Below, piece by piece: positions 12,201 to 18,802 of a DNA stretch of 64,000 nt (positions are counted from its first letter, which is position 1; each line of letters starts with the position of its first letter). The position numbers and the translations under genes are program-made. The DNA lies in NCBI RefSeq assembly GCF_910592395.1, contig NC_088321.1, forward strand, positions 7,442,001 through 7,506,000. Reading direction: 5' to 3'. The notes under the pieces were generated by a model. It was given only the letters and a program-made list of their open reading frames with translations, had not been told where the DNA came from and did no database searches. This stretch comes from Lineus longissimus. Lineage: Eukaryota; Nemertea; Pilidiophora; Heteronemertea; Lineidae.

Positions 12201-15200
12201 CATCGGTTCTCAGTGAAAACTGATAACAATCCTTTGACCTACGTTCTTACATCGGCCAAGTTGGATGCCACTGGGCATCGCTGGCTGGCTGAACTCTCTT
12301 GTTTTGATTTTGATATTTCGTACGTACCTGGAACATCAAATGTCGATGCCGATAGCCTCTCTCGAATCCCTTGGGAAAAGGTTGAGTCCGAGAGTGTTCA
12401 GGCTATTTGTCAGTCATCACATGTTGATGGGTTTGTTGATTCACTTTGTCTTTCTATACCAGACTTGACTATGAATTGTGAGGATTCCCCTTGGCCTAAA
12501 GTTGATCTGCGAGCAGAGCAGCGAGCTGATGCAACTTTGAGTAGGTTAATTTCTTGGGTCGAGTCTGATAAATGTCCAAGCAAAAGTCTTTTATCCGATG
12601 TTCAGGACAAAGACTTATCTCGTTTATGTCGCTTTTGGTCTAATCTGTCTCTTGTTGATGGTTTGCTTTGTCGCAATACTATCATCAATGACCAACCATA
12701 TCAACAAATCATCGTTCCATCTGCATTTCGTTCACAAGTCATAGAAGGGTTTCATGACCATTTGGGTCATCTCGGTCGTGATCGGACAACAGATTTTATT
12801 AAACGTAGGTTTTATTGGCCTGGTATGACTTCAGATGTCGAGCGTTACGTTCATAATTGTCTTTCTTGTATTCGGCGGAAGTCGCCTCACTTGCCTGAGC
12901 GTGCACCTCTGGTGAACATCACCACAACTGCACCAATGCAGTTAGTTTGCATGGACTTCTTGTCCTTGGAACCTTCTCATGGCTATGAGAACATCTTAGT
13001 CATAACGGATCATTTTTCCAAGTATGCTCAGGCCATACCGACTAGGAGTCAAACTGCGACTACCACAGCCAGAGTGCTGTTTGATAACTATATTGTGCAT
13101 TATGGAATTCCTGAACGCCTCCATAGTGATCAAGGGCGAAATTTTGAGGGCAAGGTCATTCAGGAGTTGTGTAAGATAATGAATATTTCAAAGTCCCGAA
13201 CCACTCCATACCATCCCATGGGCAACGGTTTGTGCGAAAGGTTCAACCGCACGTTGTTGAATATGCTCGGTACACTCCCTTCTCAGAGTAAAAAGGATTG
13301 GAAAAAGTTTGTCCCTAGTATGGTTCATGCTTACAACAGCTCTTGCCATGACTCTACTGGATTTTCTCCCTTTTATCTATTGTTTGGCCGCGAGCCCCGT
13401 CTCCCTGCTGATGTTACCTTTGGGACTCTTCTTTCTTCGTCTTCTTCTACCTCCAAGGTCAAGTTTGTGGATGACCTTCGTTCACGTCTTGCAGGTGCTT
13501 ACTCCTTGGCTCAGAAGGAGATGGAGGCTTCTCGAGTTAGACAGAAGCGCAATTACGACCTTAGGGTGAGAGGTGCTGTCTTGCAGGTTGGCGATAGGGT
13601 TCTGGTTCGTAGACTTGGTGATCGTGGCAAACATAAGCTTGCGAACAAGTGGGAAGATGACTTGTTCACGATTTTAGAGCAACCGAATTCGGAGATTCCT
13701 GTCTTCATTGTATCTTCCGATTCAGGGGTGAAGAAAACTCTCCACCGGAATCTGCTATTGCCAGTCTCTGGCGTGGAACTTTCCTATTCTCCAGCAGCCG
13801 AGTTGGCGGTTGATTCTCCATCAACAGTGAAACCTGTTCCTAGACCCCACAGGTCTTTGAGTAATAAGGGTGAATCTGAGGTGGATCAGCCTACGCCGGC
13901 TTTGCCTTACACGAAGGTGGTTGAGAGTTCTGACGATGAGACTGATGACAGTTCCTTGTCTGATTCTTCTCGGTCTTCTGCCAGATCATCACCATTGCCT
14001 GTCAGACCAGCCCGTCCTCAGCGTACAAGACGTCAGCCAGCTTGGACGACATCTGGTGATTGGGTGATGTCTGGTCAAGTGTCTGTTCCAGATTGGCAGT
14101 TAAAAATTTCGATGCTTCGTGAGATTCTACAGGATCCAGTATTCAAGGCCAATTCAATCGCCTTGGATGCTGCGATTCGACTATTATCATAGCCAGATTG
14201 TAAGTGGTCATTTGGTGGGTTGTGGGTCTTTGAATTAATTATAATTCATTGTATTTTTCGCTCCAGACCACCAATTGATTTTGAGAGATAGAAGAATTTC
14301 AATATTTTCTTCTGTTGATTTCCAATTTGTTCATTTCAGTACTGTGAGTGCTAAAAAGAGTACGTCGTACAGATTATGAATATCTAGTTGTTGATGTTGG
14401 TTTGTTAGGTACAATATGTGCTAATAAGAGCACGTAAATGTACGTCATATGTGCTTTAATCAGGGTTGGAACTTCTCAGCCATATTAACAATAATTGTGG
14501 TTGTAACGGAATTCCAAACTGATGCTGCTTGTCTTTGTCCGGTGTTGTCCATCATCTCTTCATCCATTTCATTCATTTTCACTGCTGCACTTAATTTCAC
14601 TAAATTTCGGGAGAAATTTTCTTGTTGGGGGGAAATGTGTTACCATGTATTAAGGGGTTAAAGGGTCTAGGCCTAGTTATTCTAATATAGTTATTCCTTC
14701 TAGGCCTATGGGGCTTTGTTATGTTAATCTTTCAGGGAATGTAGGCCTTTGGCACTACAGATCTGTGCCATTTACTCCCTGTCTGTCCCTGCATTTATAG
14801 TAATAGTAATATCATGGTTTTCATTTACAACAGGTGTTTGCGTGAGTAATTGATATAATACGTGCTGTGAAAGGTCAACCCTATCGGCTACACCTGTAAT
14901 AGGCCTATGTAAAGTGACATACCGAGCACCGGCTAAAACCCACAGACACAGTATGTTGGTAATGTGACCTAAGGACATCCTAAAATCTATTTCAAAATGG
15001 TTTAAATTGAAATGGTCCATAGATCATGGGCTTACCTGTGGACCAACTAAATGAAGAGAACAAGACCAACAGACAGTGTTAATATTGACTCATATATTAT
15101 TATTGCCTACCATAGCCATCTCAACTAGCAAAGGTGAGGTTCTCATACATGAAGTACATCAGCACATCCATTGTATGTAATACTATGCATCAGAAACAAC

Positions 15201-17190
15201 CTGGTGAGTCATGGTCACTAGAACTGAGATTTACGCCTGTAACCAGGTTGGGGACTGATAGTGATACATAGTACTGGTGCTGAAAAAACCCCGCTGCACA
15301 TGTGGTGCTACTTCAGATCATATTCAGTACACTTATACTCACCACTACTTCGCCTCCAGCTGGCGTGCTAGCAGCAAGGTCCATGGTTGAACTATTAGTA
15401 TCAGTGAAGAGGGAGCTTGCTTGACGTCTAGATCTAGATGTCTGACCAGAAGTCGTAGCAGTGGGGATAGAGCTTTCCTGGCGTCTAGATGCCCGAGTGG
15501 ACAACTGAAATATGTTTAAAAGAAAGAATGATCAGCAAAAAGCATTGTTACAAGTACTGCTCAATGCTGATAGGCCAAGGAAATGTGGCACATGAGGGTA
15601 TAGAAATTCCAGCAGTGCTACTGCATACAGTGAGTACTCATTTGACTTCAAAATCTTCACTCAGTTTTTCTAACCAGGTGTGCTCATCCCACTTACCTCA
15701 GAATCAGGTGCATCAACATCTCCACCAAGATCGGGAAGGAAATCGTCTATCGGTAATTCAGGCCCACTACGTGTCCTTAAAATACAAAAACAAAGTTATT
15801 GTTAAAATCAACAAATTATTGGAAATCAACAATGAAGTTCATGGTTTGAAGCCGCCAAAATCTGTGATCATCATTTTGCAAGGATTGTTGTAATCTTATA
15901 AGTACTGAACTCATAAAGCAGTATAGAATGGGTGAGGTGAAGTCATGGAGTTGAGAAAGTGTAAGGTGTTGGTGCTACACCTACCTTCACCATGGTAACA
16001 CCATCACTACACCAACACTTGACATTCCTGATATTCTTGCTGCAGTGTAGTCATGAACAACACTGCCCCACCATGGCCAAAGGAAGTACTAGTAACTGAC
16101 ATTTATTACTTTTCGAGAAAATGAGGAAAAACATAAACAACCTGTGCTTTTGAATGTAATGACAAACCTCCCTGATAAGCCTGGTAAGCTTAGCTCAGTT
16201 TGACCTAGATTGACCTAGATTGTCAGTTACTTCTTTTGCCATGGTGGGGCAGAACAGCTTTCTGGCCTGATAATTGCATAACCATAGTTTAACTTACTTG
16301 TAATGGTGCTTCAATTCTGGTATCACTTCTTGATCTTCGACTTCGATGAAGTTGAAGTCGGATGCGAGGTCGTGATTGGGGACGAGGTCTTTCAGATGCA
16401 GCCTGCCTCTACAATGACAAAGAAATTGCTCAAGAGATGTTCAATCAGGAATTCGTTTCACCCCTAGCCTCATTCTATTGTACTCTTACAATGTTCAAAT
16501 GTAGTGATGATAGTGGACATATTGTGATGTGAAATTTAAGAGAGAAAATGAAACGGTGACCTTGACTAGATCTTCAGACATTTTCAGAAGTGTTCACTTC
16601 AGGAAAAATGTGTAGTCCTAAAAAGAGTACAAATTCGGCTCAAATACAATTGTTTCCAAATTCTAGAGATTGCAGACTTGGCAATGCAGATATAACATAT
16701 TTCCCAACATTTCAAAAAATACAGTGTAGGTAATATGTCAAGGAATAGAAAACAAAAGTTCCAAAATGCAGGGGAATCTATCACTCCTCTGGTCCCAAAA
16801 AAGTCTTCTTCTCTCAAGTTAGTTACCAAATATTCAATCAAAATGCAGGGGAATCTATCACTCCTCTGGTCCCAAAAAAGTCTTCTCCTCTCAAGTTAGT
16901 TACCAAATATTTAATCAAAATGCAGGGGAATCTATCACTCCTCTGGTCCCAAAAAAGTCTTCTTCTCTCAAGTTAGTTACCAAATATTCAATCAAAATGC
17001 AGGGGAATCTATCACTCCTCTGGTCCCAAAAAAGTCTTCTCCTCTCAAGTTAGTTACCAAATTCTCAATCAAATTCGAAGTGCAGGTGTAGTAAAATGAC
17101 AAATGTGCCACCTTCAAAAAGAAGAGTAGTAGCCTACCTGATTATGACTAATATCAGGTTTTCACCTGCTTCCTCCTCCTGGACAGTTTC
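2774..17190 (-). CDS. UBX-like + HECT domain E3 ubiquitin ligase-like gene (multi-exon, partial)
   Basis: At least nine minus-strand exons (15775-15697, 15504-15343, 6700-6632, 6193-6110, 5700-5658, 4811-4689, 4315-4154, 3616-3529, 3274-2774) carry GT-AG sites. Splice phases agree at every junction except 6110 to 5700, where one short exon is probably unseen or a frame was lost. In order they encode a Ser/Arg-rich linker, an acidic helix like the segment before UBX domains (VIQDMEYMESM), a UBX-like ubiquitin fold over two exons (EPDEEG, FRETDTVL, FYFVEG), an acidic linker, and the N-lobe of a HECT domain (INVTFEGE, KIISHAYVLLGY). This matches invertebrate G2E3-like E3 ligases, which pass ubiquitin from E2 to substrate through a HECT Cys. 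That Cys lies beyond the window. A TGA interrupts the HECT exon, so the locus may be a pseudogene or a mutant allele. Exons upstream of 15775 are uncertain. A Ty3/gypsy element fills the 15343-6700 intron. Confidence 0.7.
3529..3616 (-). CDS. acidic linker exon upstream of HECT
   Basis: Acceptor TTCTAG and donor GTAAGT bound an 88-nt exon encoding DLESLDDEEMDKNEEEIES. It ends in phase 1 and the HECT exon supplies the remaining two bases of a Cys codon, so the frame joins cleanly. Confidence 0.7.
3617..4153. other. intron, nothing further recognised
   Basis: It lies between two phase-matched exons. Short open frames occur on both strands but none has homology I recognise. Confidence 0.5.
4154..4315 (-). 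CDS. second half of UBX-like domain
   Basis: A 54-codon exon from acceptor TTTTCAG to donor GTAAGT. It encodes SLFYFVEGTSKVQGCELM and ends with LLHI-like ILHIKDDDD. The FxFV segment followed by a hydrophobic strand and 'LKEVG' is typical of the second half of UBX folds. Phase 0 at both ends. Confidence 0.7.
4689..4811 (-). CDS. first half of UBX-like domain
   Basis: A 41-codon exon (acceptor CTTCAG, donor GTATGT) encoding LTEKRLAELGPEPDEEG and then a strand-rich segment ending FRETDTVL. The 'L..EPDEEG' lead-in and 'R.F..TDTV' pattern are characteristic of UBX domains in FAF/UBXN proteins and UBX-HECT ligases. Confidence 0.7.
4812..5657. other. intron with a short 22-bp tandem repeat
   Basis: About five copies of a 22-bp unit (GTGAGGAGTTAGGCAGAAT core) occupy ~5521-5640. 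No coding sequence is supported. Confidence 0.6.
5658..5700 (-). CDS. short coiled-coil exon before UBX
   Basis: A 43-nt exon (acceptor CTCCAG, donor GTTAGT) encoding LHALKGGQGEELRQ in frame with the UBX exon. It needs two bases from the previous exon, but the 6110 exon ends in phase 0. An unseen small exon or a lost frame is implied. Confidence 0.5.
5701..6109. other. intron with short C-rich tract
   Basis: It contains a ~12-base C run near 5888. A missing exon needed to repair the phase between 6110 and 5700 could lie here, but none stood out. Confidence 0.4.
6110..6193 (-). CDS. acidic helix exon before UBX
   Basis: A 28-codon exon (acceptor TTGCAG, donor GTAAGA) encoding HHPRTATENIRVIQDMEYM and following residues. 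The Q-D-x-E-Y-x-x-S-like helix is what normally precedes the coiled coil of UBX proteins. Phase 0 at both ends. Confidence 0.65.
6194..6631. other. intron, nothing recognised
   Basis: It lies between two phase-0 exons. No repeat family or coding frame is recognised. Confidence 0.4.
6632..6700 (-). CDS. acidic 23-codon exon
   Basis: A phase-0 exon (acceptor TTTCAG, donor GTATGG) encoding LEMRDFAGGPEIEMDDTVV and four more residues. It is the last exon before the intron that contains the Ty3/gypsy element. Confidence 0.6.
6964..7218 (+). repeat. 5' LTR
   Basis: 255 bp, starts TGTTACC and ends GGCTACA. It is the same as the 3' LTR by eye. It should contain the retrotransposon promoter; no clear TATA box was assigned. 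Confidence 0.9.
7221..7238 (+). promoter_or_regulatory. primer-binding site, tRNA-Gln
   Basis: TGGAGGTTCCACCGAGAT begins two bases after the 5' LTR. It is complementary to the 3' end of animal tRNA-Gln (…TCTCGGTGGAACCT plus CCA). It would prime minus-strand DNA synthesis. Confidence 0.85.
7239..8235 (+). other. gypsy 5' leader
   Basis: About 1 kb between the primer site and gag with no long frame. It is rich in ATTCATTCATT-type simple repeats around 7900-7980. Confidence 0.6.
8236..9924 (+). CDS. gag: retrotransposon Gag polyprotein
   Basis: 562 residues starting at ATG 8236. Ser/Pro-rich disordered N-terminal half, then a retrotransposon-gag capsid-like segment (about residues 310-470: FNQWRYEVRCLQRSE, then LLEQFYSARQ). 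It ends with a CCHC zinc knuckle, CFNCGEKGHYKRKC, with Cys529, Cys532, His537 and Cys542 in the CX2CX4HX4C spacing. It would form the particle and bind element RNA. The frame overlaps pol by 67 bases in the -1 relation. No classical slippery heptamer is obvious; A AAA CCC near 9880 is a possible slip site. Confidence 0.93.
   Translation: MSLKMEDSTCVDIESIDESEVQGLISQLRGLSPKMKQKLCLEIAKDPSFSYSNQDNSIAHTQFSTPLETSAYPSLEEGCVFGHRQDPRRVQFDKTSPNPGVIGSGRPSQSSHGSMFSPSPDLSRSVSSPMFSTAHADLGRSASTHSTSGLGVTLVSPTVIPPSLQRTGFHAVRTSYSNMPPPDFNLGRSMPTPTPSNIVPHSVTSSAVQGFCPNNFRKKLTYSEPMVDDPNSPFLRHRASSSTIDQHGAGLSSSSTVIPSSVMRHSALSGPIIDQGMLLSSGQGSRIPSADRQPIRVSTSGQAMYLTKPRIATFSGTQSKNTVSFNQWRYEVRCLQRSESEFIVLQAIRQSLRSPASDVLMNMGEDVTISNLLTKFNIVFGNVLPSERLLEQFYSARQSTEENIASWSCRLEDILTTLSEQSDISNSKADMLRTKFWSGIRDERVRLGLRHSYDDGHAYEALVRKARILEVEFSVPQPTSVSMSKSSSVTSVQSQQVTVPESSSLAEKVDQLATQVKSLTYRRLQNVTCFNCGEKGHYKRKCTKPLVSKPQIQASTNSKAPE
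9858..14192 (+). CDS. pol: retrotransposon Pol polyprotein (PR-RT-RH-IN)
   Basis: 1444 residues from the first in-frame ATG. The open frame begins at 9852, just after a TAA, so expression as a Gag-Pol fusion by -1 frameshifting is likely. Aspartic protease motif DTGS at residues 102-105. Reverse transcriptase with LRLCVDFRQLN and catalytic YLDD at 560-563. RNase H with HTDASSTG (Asp722) and TDNNPL. Integrase with the HHCC zinc domain (HLGHLG..CLSC) and catalytic Asp1033, Asp1091 and Glu1127, exactly the DD35E spacing. The C-terminal region (GDRVLVRRL then KLANKWEDD) resembles the GPY/F module. No chromodomain or env is seen. All catalytic residues are present, so the element may be active. 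Confidence 0.95.
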   Translation: MYQTPSFKTPNPGFDKLEGTRVEGPPFGCHVSDGPFPLRESRSSLKSTSPKPRKRSPPPVVKTRRPIPGPISKAKKLPSKLVGNSNESHISIEDKIFTCLLDTGSMVSTISVSAYQNQFADLPLHSLDNLLQVRGANGARLPYHGYIEVRVKRPFSDRYFDIPLLVVPDTTYNFKVPVLVGTNILSLCNFDPGLSLPKPWKLAISALVTSRNAIVGNVVTLSPVTLPPDTQARVSGFCSTHGRLLGETSVMAEAIPGARLPGDVIIVPTFLGLDGHKKERVGCCVYNHSRKAVTIPGRTVLCRLVRGESVSERDPLDPSVCIPSDYQPSIIQSLNLVNDSVVQASPYTEHQNQLLQAIDLSHISADTIQSDLRSLVMKYSDVFSLSNTDLGRSNLVTHRIELNDTIPFKQRFRRIPPSMFDEVRSHLDQMLQAGVIRHSKSPWASNMVLVRKKDKSLRLCVDFRQLNRRTIRDSYALPRLDETLDCLSGAKYFTSLDLRCGYWQCELDKSHKERTAFTAGNLGFYEFNVLPFGLCNAPSTFQRMMERCLQDIHLRECLIYLDDIVIFSRSIEEHLERLEHVFTRLRECGLKLKSSKCSFLMENIKYLGHSVSASGIEPDNDKIEAIASWPVPQRSEDVRRFLGFAGYYRRFVKGFSSLVRPLNDLLPPTGTKTKKGAKKPVCTPFYWGEEQQSAFDNMKSILSNSPVLGFADFSLPFELHTDASSTGLGAILYQVQDGHRRVISFASRSLNKAEKNYSAYKLEFLALKWAVTEKFYDYLYGHRFSVKTDNNPLTYVLTSAKLDATGHRWLAELSCFDFDISYVPGTSNVDADSLSRIPWEKVESESVQAICQSSHVDGFVDSLCLSIPDLTMNCEDSPWPKVDLRAEQRADATLSRLISWVESDKCPSKSLLSDVQDKDLSRLCRFWSNLSLVDGLLCRNTIINDQPYQQIIVPSAFRSQVIEGFHDHLGHLGRDRTTDFIKRRFYWPGMTSDVERYVHNCLSCIRRKSPHLPERAPLVNITTTAPMQLVCMDFLSLEPSHGYENILVITDHFSKYAQAIPTRSQTATTTARVLFDNYIVHYGIPERLHSDQGRNFEGKVIQELCKIMNISKSRTTPYHPMGNGLCERFNRTLLNMLGTLPSQSKKDWKKFVPSMVHAYNSSCHDSTGFSPFYLLFGREPRLPADVTFGTLLSSSSSTSKVKFVDDLRSRLAGAYSLAQKEMEASRVRQKRNYDLRVRGAVLQVGDRVLVRRLGDRGKHKLANKWEDDLFTILEQPNSEIPVFIVSSDSGVKKTLHRNLLLPVSGVELSYSPAAELAVDSPSTVKPVPRPHRSLSNKGESEVDQPTPALPYTKVVESSDDETDDSSLSDSSRSSARSSPLPVRPARPQRTRRQPAWTTSGDWVMSGQVSVPDWQLKISMLREILQDPVFKANSIALDAAIRLLS
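14193..14623 (+). other. gypsy 3' non-coding region
   Basis: 430 bp from the pol stop to the polypurine tract. It has two short repeats of the form GTGCTAA(A/T)AAGAG. No env or other frame is supported. Confidence 0.6.
14624..14635 (+). promoter_or_regulatory. polypurine tract
   Basis: GGGGGGAAA-type purine run two bases before the 3' LTR. It is the expected primer for plus-strand DNA synthesis. Confidence 0.75.
14638..14892 (+). repeat. 3' LTR
   Basis: 255 bp, identical by eye to the 5' LTR and followed by the CCTG target copy. Confidence 0.9.
14955..15342. other. intron, nothing recognised
   Basis: Remainder of the intron between the gypsy/MITE insertion and the next upstream exon. No repeats or frames recognised. 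Confidence 0.4.
15343..15504 (-). CDS. Ser/Arg/Thr-rich linker exon
   Basis: A 54-codon exon (acceptor ATTTCAG, donor GTGAGT) encoding a low-complexity segment starting LSTRASRRQESS and ending PAGGEVV. Phase 0 on both sides, so it joins both neighbours in frame. Confidence 0.65.
15697..15775 (-). CDS. acidic linker exon
   Basis: A 79-nt exon (acceptor TTTTAAG, donor GTAAGT) encoding TRSGPELPIDDFLPDLGGD and nearby residues, ending in phase 0. It accepts one base. The upstream exon at 16298-16408 can supply the two complementary bases in one of its two open frames. Confidence 0.55.
15776..16297. other. intron, short local duplications only
   Basis: Contains a tandem TGACCTAGAT pair near 16200 and an inverted GGTGTAG/CTACACC pair near 15970-16010. 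No exon could be placed that would resolve the alternative phase. Confidence 0.4.
16298..16408 (-). CDS. linker exon with two open frames
   Basis: 111 nt between acceptor TTGTAG and donor GTAAGT. One frame gives a basic Arg/Ser-rich peptide (RQAASERPRPQSRPR…) that fits the Myb-like exon through a 25-nt exon. The other gives an acidic peptide (…DFNFIEVEDQEV) that fits the 15697 exon. Which frame is used is unresolved. Confidence 0.45.
16763..17070. repeat. 77-bp tandem repeat, four copies
   Basis: Four nearly identical 77-bp units starting AAAATGCAGGGGAATCTATC. Copies differ by only a few bases. Intronic on the minus strand. Confidence 0.9.
17138..17190 (-). CDS. short exon with two possible donors
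   Basis: Acceptor CTTCAG at 17191. Donor GTGAAA gives exon 17166-17190, in phase with the Myb-like exon. Donor GTAGGC gives exon 17138-17190, encoding ETVQEEEAGENLILVII, in phase with the downstream acidic frame. Alternative splicing or loss of one isoform is possible. Confidence 0.4.
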
Positions 17191-17507
17191 CTGAAGAAAA
17201 ATATCTCTGGTTACACTATGAAGACTTCAAGACCACTAGAGGCCCTAAATGACAATCAGCCAATCACCACGCAGAGATGTTGCGCAATGTTCTCATTAGC
17301 CAACCACCACCTCAAGAAGAAAGACATTTATGTATTGGAATCGTACTGACAGATCAATGACCTTTACAAACTAAGATTAAGTAACATTTTGGACAGCCAG
17401 TGTAGATATTTAGATAGGCTTAAAGAAACATTGTTTTTTTGGGATAGTCGAGTCGGCACAACTATTCATGAAATGCATAAGTTTAATGCATGCCTGAAAA
17501 TACTTAC

Positions 17508-17761
17508 ACTCTGACAGATGTAAGTTCATCCTTCTTGAATTTTGTGAGGAGAACAGCAAATCGATCGACAATGCCTCTTTCAGTTGCATCCTTTTTTTCT
17601 TGTCCCTCCCCGGTGAAATAAAAATTAAAGTTCTGAAGCACTTCTTTCCACTTTGACGGTTCACAGAAAGGGTTGATGGCTACAATCTCTTTTAGAAGCG
17701 CTACATCCTTCACCATAGGGAACTTATAAATCTTCCTTTGTTGAGGAGTCGTAGACATTTT
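17508..17761 (-). CDS. Myb/SANT-like DNA-binding exon
   Basis: Contains ATG at 17758 followed by 83 codons (STTPQQRKIYKFPMVKDVA…) and a GTAAGT donor. The pattern 'LLKE..A.NPF….W..V…….' and later 'RGIVDRFAVLLTKFKKDE' resembles Myb/SANT-like DNA-binding domains of invertebrate and transposon-derived proteins. A good acceptor (CTTTTTATTTAG) lies two codons before the ATG. The exon can therefore be a first coding exon or be joined in phase 0 to the kinase exon at 18677. Downstream it fits the 25-nt exon at 17166-17190. Family assignment is tentative. Confidence 0.5.
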
Positions 17762-17999
17762 CTAAATAAAAAGAGATTCCTATAGTTTATTACTCCAAGG
17801 CCTAGGCTAGGCCTAAATCCCTAAGAAGCTAAGGCAGTAAGGGTCCCTCTATATACTACTCTGCCTATCCGTCCTGTAAAAAACCTGAAATCTTGGCTCT
17901 CAGAGTAGGGCGTACGAGTTAGATAATGACATATCATATTGTCAAATTTGATCAAAATTTCAAAACAAAAACTTCGGATTTTAATTCAAAACTTGATCG

Positions 18000-18180
18000 A
18001 TGAGAGGTTGTCCTTAACAGAGAGGTTGTCCTTAATAGAGAGGCTGTCCTTAATAGAGAGGCTGTCCTTAATAGAGAGGGTGTCCTTAATAGAGATGTTG
18101 TCCTAAATAGAGAGGTTGTCCTTAATAGAGAGGTTGTCCTTAATATAGAGGTTGTCCTTAATAGAGAGGCTGTCCTTAAC
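18000..18180. repeat. 18-bp GAGAGGTTGTCCTTAATA tandem repeats
   Basis: About ten copies of an 18-bp unit made only of the terminal motif of the pogo-like MITE found throughout the window. It is probably an expansion of one MITE arm. Confidence 0.8.
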
Positions 18181-18576
18181 TCTTTCAGTGCCCAGGATTT
18201 GGGCATTTTTGGGCATTGTCACTACCCAAAATCTCACAAAAATAATTGAGATACACTCATCAAAATTCTTCAAAACCTTTGTCTTTACCTCCTGTTTCAA
18301 TAAAACAGCAGTAATAAGTAGGGGCACACTAGGATTATGTTCTAAATTTTTTTGAGGGAGTGGTATTTTTGGCCGATTTTCACCATTTTTCACCTAAAAT
18401 GAGGGGTGGCAAACCCCACCCCACCCTCTCAGTCGAAAAAATTATTCAATTTGGACGCCCCAGGCCAGAGAAACAATATGAACCACATTTGAGTAGCTGG
18501 GGACATCTGGTGTCGTCTGGAGGAACTAAAATACCTTAATATTTAGGACGTACATGTACGTCCTTGGCACTGAAAG

Positions 18577-18650
18577 AGTTAATAGAGAGGTTGTCCTTAA
18601 TAGAGAGGTTGTCCTTAATAGAGAGGTGTCCGCTAAGGGAGGTTCCACTG
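18577..18650. mobile_element. pogo-like MITE fragment
   Basis: Three tandem GAGAGGTTGTCCTTAATA motifs ending in GGAGGTTCCACTGTA, one arm of the MITE family. Confidence 0.6.
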
Positions 18651-18676
18651 TATTTGTAAATAAATATCATCCCTAC

Positions 18677-18802
18677 CTCTGGCAACCGTCGATACATGAG
18701 TTCATTGGCAGACGGTCGGTATTCAGGCTCACGTTCTAACATGTCCTTTATCAGGTTCTTGAAATCTTCTGAATAGTTTCCTTTCACTGGGGCAAACTGG
18801 CC
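18677..18802 (-). CDS. kinase exon 11 (subdomains X-XI)
   Basis: 42 codons, acceptor TTCCAG, donor GTAGGG, phase 0 at both ends. Encodes [20 protein letters not shown] and then [14 protein letters not shown], with the invariant Arg of kinase subdomain XI. The open frame does not stop before the donor, so at least one more exon is needed. Confidence 0.8.

Larger units (their letters stand above)
6964..14892 (+). mobile_element. intact Ty3/gypsy LTR retrotransposon
   Basis: A complete 7.93-kb element: 255-bp LTRs at 6964-7218 and 14638-14892 (TGTT...TACA) identical by eye, a tRNA-Gln primer-binding site, gag, pol in the -1 frame, a polypurine tract, and flanking CCTG copies at 6960-6963 and 14893-14896 (4-bp target duplication, or 5 bp if an adjacent A is counted). 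Pol order is protease, reverse transcriptase, RNase H, integrase, as in Ty3/gypsy. No env-like frame follows pol. Both frames are open and the LTRs match, so insertion was recent. It lies in an intron of the minus-strand UBX-HECT gene, in antisense orientation, nested in a MITE. Confidence 0.95.
6902..14954. mobile_element. hairpin MITE split by the gypsy insertion
   Basis: Bases 6902-6928 (ACTGTGTCTGCGGGTTTTAG and on) are mirrored at 14928-14954. TA dinucleotides sit just outside both ends. Removing the gypsy element and one 4-bp target copy leaves a ~115-bp palindromic element, so the retrotransposon landed in an existing Tc1/mariner-type MITE. Confidence 0.65.
17764..18676. other. intron or intergenic spacer rich in MITE fragments
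   Basis: Holds pogo-like MITE repeats (18000-18180 and 18577-18650). It also contains one copy of a ~380-bp repeat (18180-18560), starting CTTTCAGTGCC and containing GGGGCACACTAGG, whose second copy is at ~18830-19190. No stop-bearing terminal exon for the kinase gene was identified here. Confidence 0.5.

Noticed and set aside
10437-13569. Several shorter frames inside gag-pol
   Set aside because: Alternative-frame shadows of the intact pol gene.
14193-14635. Possible env gene in the gypsy element
   Set aside because: Only ~430 bp without a long frame between pol and the polypurine tract.
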